Assembly: GCA_016765685.1 (NCBI GenBank)
Contig: JAESPR010000039.1
Coordinates: forward strand, 1 to 56,449
Direction of reading: 5' to 3'
Origin: Colwellia sp.
Lineage (GTDB): Bacteria > Pseudomonadota > Gammaproteobacteria > Enterobacterales > Alteromonadaceae
DNA length: 56,449 nt
Position numbers and translations under genes: made by a program. Below are positions 53,943 to 56,449 of this stretch, in pieces. The notes under the pieces are model-generated. The model searched no databases and was not told the DNA's origin. It was given only the letters and a program-made list of their open reading frames with translations. Each line of letters opens with the position of its first letter. Position 1 is the first letter of the stretch.

Positions 53943-54839
53943 ATGGATAAATTAAAAGCGATGACAATTTTTAACGCTATCGTTGAAGAAGGAACGATGA
54001 CTGGAGCCGCGAAACGATTAGGGATAGCCAATTCAGTGGTGTCTAAAAACTTAAATGAGTTAGAAAATTGGTTAGAGAGAAAGCTCATTTATCGCTCGAC
54101 ACGAAGCTTAAATTTAAGTTTAGAAGGAAAAGCTTACTACGAAAAAATTAAGCATATTGTTGTTGCCGTTGAGTCACTTGAGCAACCCGACAGCGTGGAA
54201 AATAGTAAACTTACTGGGGCTGTTAAGATCACCGCACCTGTCATCATTGGCAAGAAACTATGTGAACATGTATTGCCAAAGTTTTATCTTGAGTTTCCGG
54301 GCATTCACTTAAATTTACTTTTGTCTGATGACTTTAACGACATGGTTGAAGAAGGAATAGATATTGCGTTAAGGATTAGTAAACTGCCAGACTCCAACTT
54401 TGTAGCGAAGAAAGTTGGCAAGCAAGCAATACGATTAGTGACGAGTTTGTCTTACCTTGAAAAATTTGGCGCCCCTTTAGGTTTTGAGAGTTTGAATAGA
54501 CACGTTTGCATTGTTGATAACTCTGTTGCTAATGCAAAAAGGTGGGGCTTTACCAATACCGAAGGAGGGATCAGCAGTGTACATATTGACGGCCCCGTGG
54601 AGGTTAACGATGCTGAATGCGTAGTAAGCTTATGTGAGGCTGGTATTGGTATTGCACAAGTCCCTGAGATTTTTGTTAACGAAAGCATCCGCAAAGGTAG
54701 GCTTGTCGAGTTATTACCAGAGCATGCGGTGGAAGTCGACATATCGATTTTATATCATCATAAAAGTACCGGTAGTCCAATCATTAAATCGGTTATTGAG
54801 TTTTTTGTCTCTCATATCGATGCACGATATTTTCTTTGA
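53943..54839 (+). CDS. LysR family transcriptional regulator
   Basis: A 298-residue LTTR. The winged helix-turn-helix covers residues 1-60 (MTIFNAIVEEGTMTGAAKRL, with SVVSKNLNELENWLERKLI as recognition helix and wing). The effector domain (about 90-298) contains the usual LNLLLSDDFNDMVEEGIDIALR segment. It resembles the CrgA/DmlR-like subgroup that often controls nearby oxidoreductases. Divergent from the luciferase-domain gene and upstream of an SDR gene with a shared motif, it likely regulates both. The inducer is unknown. Confidence 0.93.
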   Translation: MDKLKAMTIFNAIVEEGTMTGAAKRLGIANSVVSKNLNELENWLERKLIYRSTRSLNLSLEGKAYYEKIKHIVVAVESLEQPDSVENSKLTGAVKITAPVIIGKKLCEHVLPKFYLEFPGIHLNLLLSDDFNDMVEEGIDIALRISKLPDSNFVAKKVGKQAIRLVTSLSYLEKFGAPLGFESLNRHVCIVDNSVANAKRWGFTNTEGGISSVHIDGPVEVNDAECVVSLCEAGIGIAQVPEIFVNESIRKGRLVELLPEHAVEVDISILYHHKSTGSPIIKSVIEFFVSHIDARYFL

Positions 54840-54951
54840 TTGGGTAACCGCCGACAATACTTGATAGCAATCTCTAGCAAGCCAACTTATTTGGATTGGT
54901 ATAATCTCCAAACCAATTAATTCAACCTCCTATTCATCAATGTTTATTATA

Positions 54952-54968
54952 TTTCGTAAATTGAGAAA
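54952..54968. promoter_or_regulatory. Putative LysR site upstream of the SDR gene
   Basis: TTTCGTAAATTGAGAAA shares the core AAATTGAGAAA with the sequence just before the LysR start (53929-53939). A further block TATAATTTTCCA downstream resembles TATATTTTCCA at the LysR promoter. It lies about 85 bp before the SDR ATG. Confidence 0.55.
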
Positions 54969-55052
54969 TATAATTTTCCATTTTTCACTATACAGAAATT
55001 CTTAAGCCTGACTTACACTTGTTGGTAAGTTTAAAACATTAGGAATACAAAG

Positions 55053-55664
55053 ATGAAAATACTGATATTTGGTGCAACAGGTAAAATCGGCCGTGAAGTG
55101 GTCAACATTTTAGACAGTGAACATGAGATTATTGGTGTTAGCTCTAGCACTGGACAAGTAATAGCTGATTACACCGATGCAGCGGCTGTTGAAGCTGTCT
55201 TTCAGCAAATAACCAATGTTGATGCCGTGGTGGTTGCTGTTGGTGGCGACAGTAACTTTAAAGCTTATAGCACCTTGAATGATGAAGACTTCCTGCACGG
55301 TGCGCAAAGAAAGTTAATTGCTCAGTTTCGCATTGTCGCCTTAGCTCAGCAGTACCTCAATAAGGGTGGCTCGGTCACGTTAACAAGTGGCTTTTTAACG
55401 CATTATCCCAATGAATATAGCCTAGCAACCGGCCCATTTAATGCCGCCATAGATAGCTATGTTTCTCAATCGGCCCCGTTATTAAAAAATGACCTCCGCC
55501 TTAATGTAGTCAGCCCTGCGCCTGTGGTGGAACAAGAAAGGGTTCGAACCGGCTTAGTTAGTGCACATGATGTCGCGATGGATTATGTCGATTCAATTCT
55601 GGGCACGTCTACGGGCAAGGTTTATCGGGCATGGGGAGGATTACCCTTACCAGAACAAATTTAA
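55053..55664 (+). CDS. Short-chain dehydrogenase (atypical SDR)
   Basis: A 203-residue Rossmann protein of the short atypical SDR group. The NAD(P) motif is IFGATGKIGREVVNIL at residues 4-19, with the cofactor-specificity region ISSSTGQVIADYTDAAA near 32. SLATGPFNAAIDSYVSQSAP (near 125-145) replaces the usual Tyr-x3-Lys helix, and LRLNVVSPAPV follows near 150. The classical Tyr-Lys pair is not clear, so activity may be weak or of another kind. It probably belongs to the LysR regulon through the shared upstream motif. Confidence 0.86.
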   Translation: MKILIFGATGKIGREVVNILDSEHEIIGVSSSTGQVIADYTDAAAVEAVFQQITNVDAVVVAVGGDSNFKAYSTLNDEDFLHGAQRKLIAQFRIVALAQQYLNKGGSVTLTSGFLTHYPNEYSLATGPFNAAIDSYVSQSAPLLKNDLRLNVVSPAPVVEQERVRTGLVSAHDVAMDYVDSILGTSTGKVYRAWGGLPLPEQI

Positions 55665-55806
55665 AACCGAGTAAATTTAAACTGAAGAAATTAAAAATTT
55701 ATGCCTAATCATGGTTAGCATTTAGCTATTTATTTATATTTAGACAAAACGATGTTCAACACTGCATAAGTAATACAAACAAAACTATCTTAAATTGGAG
55801 AATATT

Positions 55807-56379
55807 ATGAAATTGATTAAATCATTATTACTATCAAGCACAGTCGCATTAAGTTTATTAACAGGTAACGTTTTTGCTGGCGAAACTGTTGCTGAATTAA
55901 AAGCAGAAATAGCTAAACTTGAAGCTCAAGTCGCTATTTATAATGCCGAACGAGCAACCACAGCGAAGAATCTGCAAACCTTCGACGACTTAGATTTGAT
56001 CGCGTTTAACAATCGCGATATTGAACTAATCAAGCAGATTCATGCGCCAGACGTTAAAGTTTACAACCCTGATGGCACAATTACCGAGCCAGCAGCTCCA
56101 CATATAGAAGAACTTGAGTTTCTTTTCGATACTTTCGACTTTAAAGTGGTCGAACATATTTTGCAGTTTGGGTTTGGTGAATGGACCGCAGGTATTAGCC
56201 TCTCAGAAGGTAAATGGATCAAACCACTAACCTTGCCTGATGGCACAGTGCTACAACCTACAGGTAAAAAGGTTAGTCTCAAGATTGCCACCATCGCGCG
56301 TTGGGAAAATGGCCGCATTGCGGAAGAGTACTTGTTTTGGCCCGCATTCCGCACGAAATTAAAAAATAAAAATAATTAA
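55807..56379 (+). CDS. Secreted NTF2/SnoaL-like protein
   Basis: A 190-residue protein from ATG 55807, with TTGGAG as ribosome binding site; a TTG start at 55795 would absorb that site. The signal peptide is MKLIKSLLLSSTVALSLLTG with cleavage near VFAGE (about residue 24). A short coiled segment (ELKAEIAKLEAQVAIYNAE) and an NTF2-like cone domain follow (about 55-185, including IARWENGRIAEEYLFW near 165). The SnoaL-like fold can be enzymatic or ligand-binding; here it would act in the periplasm. It is downstream of the SDR gene, probably as a separate unit. Confidence 0.82.
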   Translation: MKLIKSLLLSSTVALSLLTGNVFAGETVAELKAEIAKLEAQVAIYNAERATTAKNLQTFDDLDLIAFNNRDIELIKQIHAPDVKVYNPDGTITEPAAPHIEELEFLFDTFDFKVVEHILQFGFGEWTAGISLSEGKWIKPLTLPDGTVLQPTGKKVSLKIATIARWENGRIAEEYLFWPAFRTKLKNKNN

Positions 56380-56449
56380 AATCCAACCAAAAATCCACAA
56401 ACTCACTTGAAAGTGAATGGTCAATAGATCAAACCGCTATGGTCAATAG
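56380..56449. other. Window end with a short direct repeat
   Basis: ATGGTCAATAG occurs twice, at 56417 and 56439 (22 bp apart, two helical turns), after CACTTGAAAGTG. It may be part of the next gene's promoter, but the window ends here. Confidence 0.35.

Overview
The window looks like chromosomal DNA of a low-GC marine gammaproteobacterium of the Colwelliaceae/Alteromonadales (Colwellia- or Thalassotalea-like). The evidence is gene content and order rather than a marker gene: VC2046/SO_2500-type, DUF2066, DUF2897 and DUF2069 genes, a rhombosortase, a HexR-type operator at gapA, and dispersed palindromic repeats of the kind common in this group. There are no rRNA, tRNA, CRISPR, phage or transposase genes. 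Most of the window is core metabolism; accessory or decaying DNA is concentrated at about 8.4-8.9, 50.2-50.5 and 52.8-53.3 kb.

1-19.2 kb: Nif3-like protein and an NhaC antiporter, then a block resembling the E. coli purM-purN-hda-arsC-bepA-perM-bcp-gcvR-bamC-dapE-yffB neighbourhood. It covers purine synthesis (purMN), replication-initiation control (hda), envelope quality control (bepA, bamC, an M15 peptidase), sulfur transfer (tusA), peroxide defence (bcp) and lysine/peptidoglycan precursor synthesis (dapE). dapA, which separates gcvR and bamC in E. coli, is absent. A 17-bp tandem repeat precedes tusA, and a 181-bp inverted-repeat element supplies the tusA stop codon.

18.7-26.5 kb: yfbV, rlmA, xthA, a VC2046-like protein, ychJ, an S9 peptidase lipoprotein, a rhombosortase and a DTW-domain tRNA modification enzyme.

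26.5-34.7 kb: central carbon genes (gapA, gnd, a long second GAPDH) with msrB, then deoA, a YgjV-like membrane protein and a low-molecular-weight tyrosine phosphatase. The gapA-gnd interval carries a HexR-type operator, a perfect 23-bp palindrome and a second dyad.

34.8-42.6 kb: a membrane diguanylate cyclase converges on a four-gene minus-strand cluster: membrane patatin-like lipase, SMP-30-type hydrolase, membrane-anchored di-heme cytochrome c and catalase-related heme protein. This is the most interesting part of the window. I propose, as inference, a lipid-release plus lipid-peroxide-processing (oxylipin-like) pathway.

42.7-50.2 kb: PEP-node genes aroG-like DAHP synthase, ppsR and ppsA (arranged like E. 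coli aroH-ppsR-ppsA), then formate-related fhs and fdhD.

50.2-56.4 kb: a decayed reading frame, an AlkC-type DNA glycosylase with alpha/beta hydrolase and DUF2237 genes, two gene remnants (glutathionyl-hydroquinone reductase C-terminus and an internally deleted FMN reductase), and a LysR regulator with a divergent luciferase-domain gene, a downstream SDR gene and a secreted NTF2-like protein. A shared sequence motif upstream of the LysR and SDR genes suggests one regulon.
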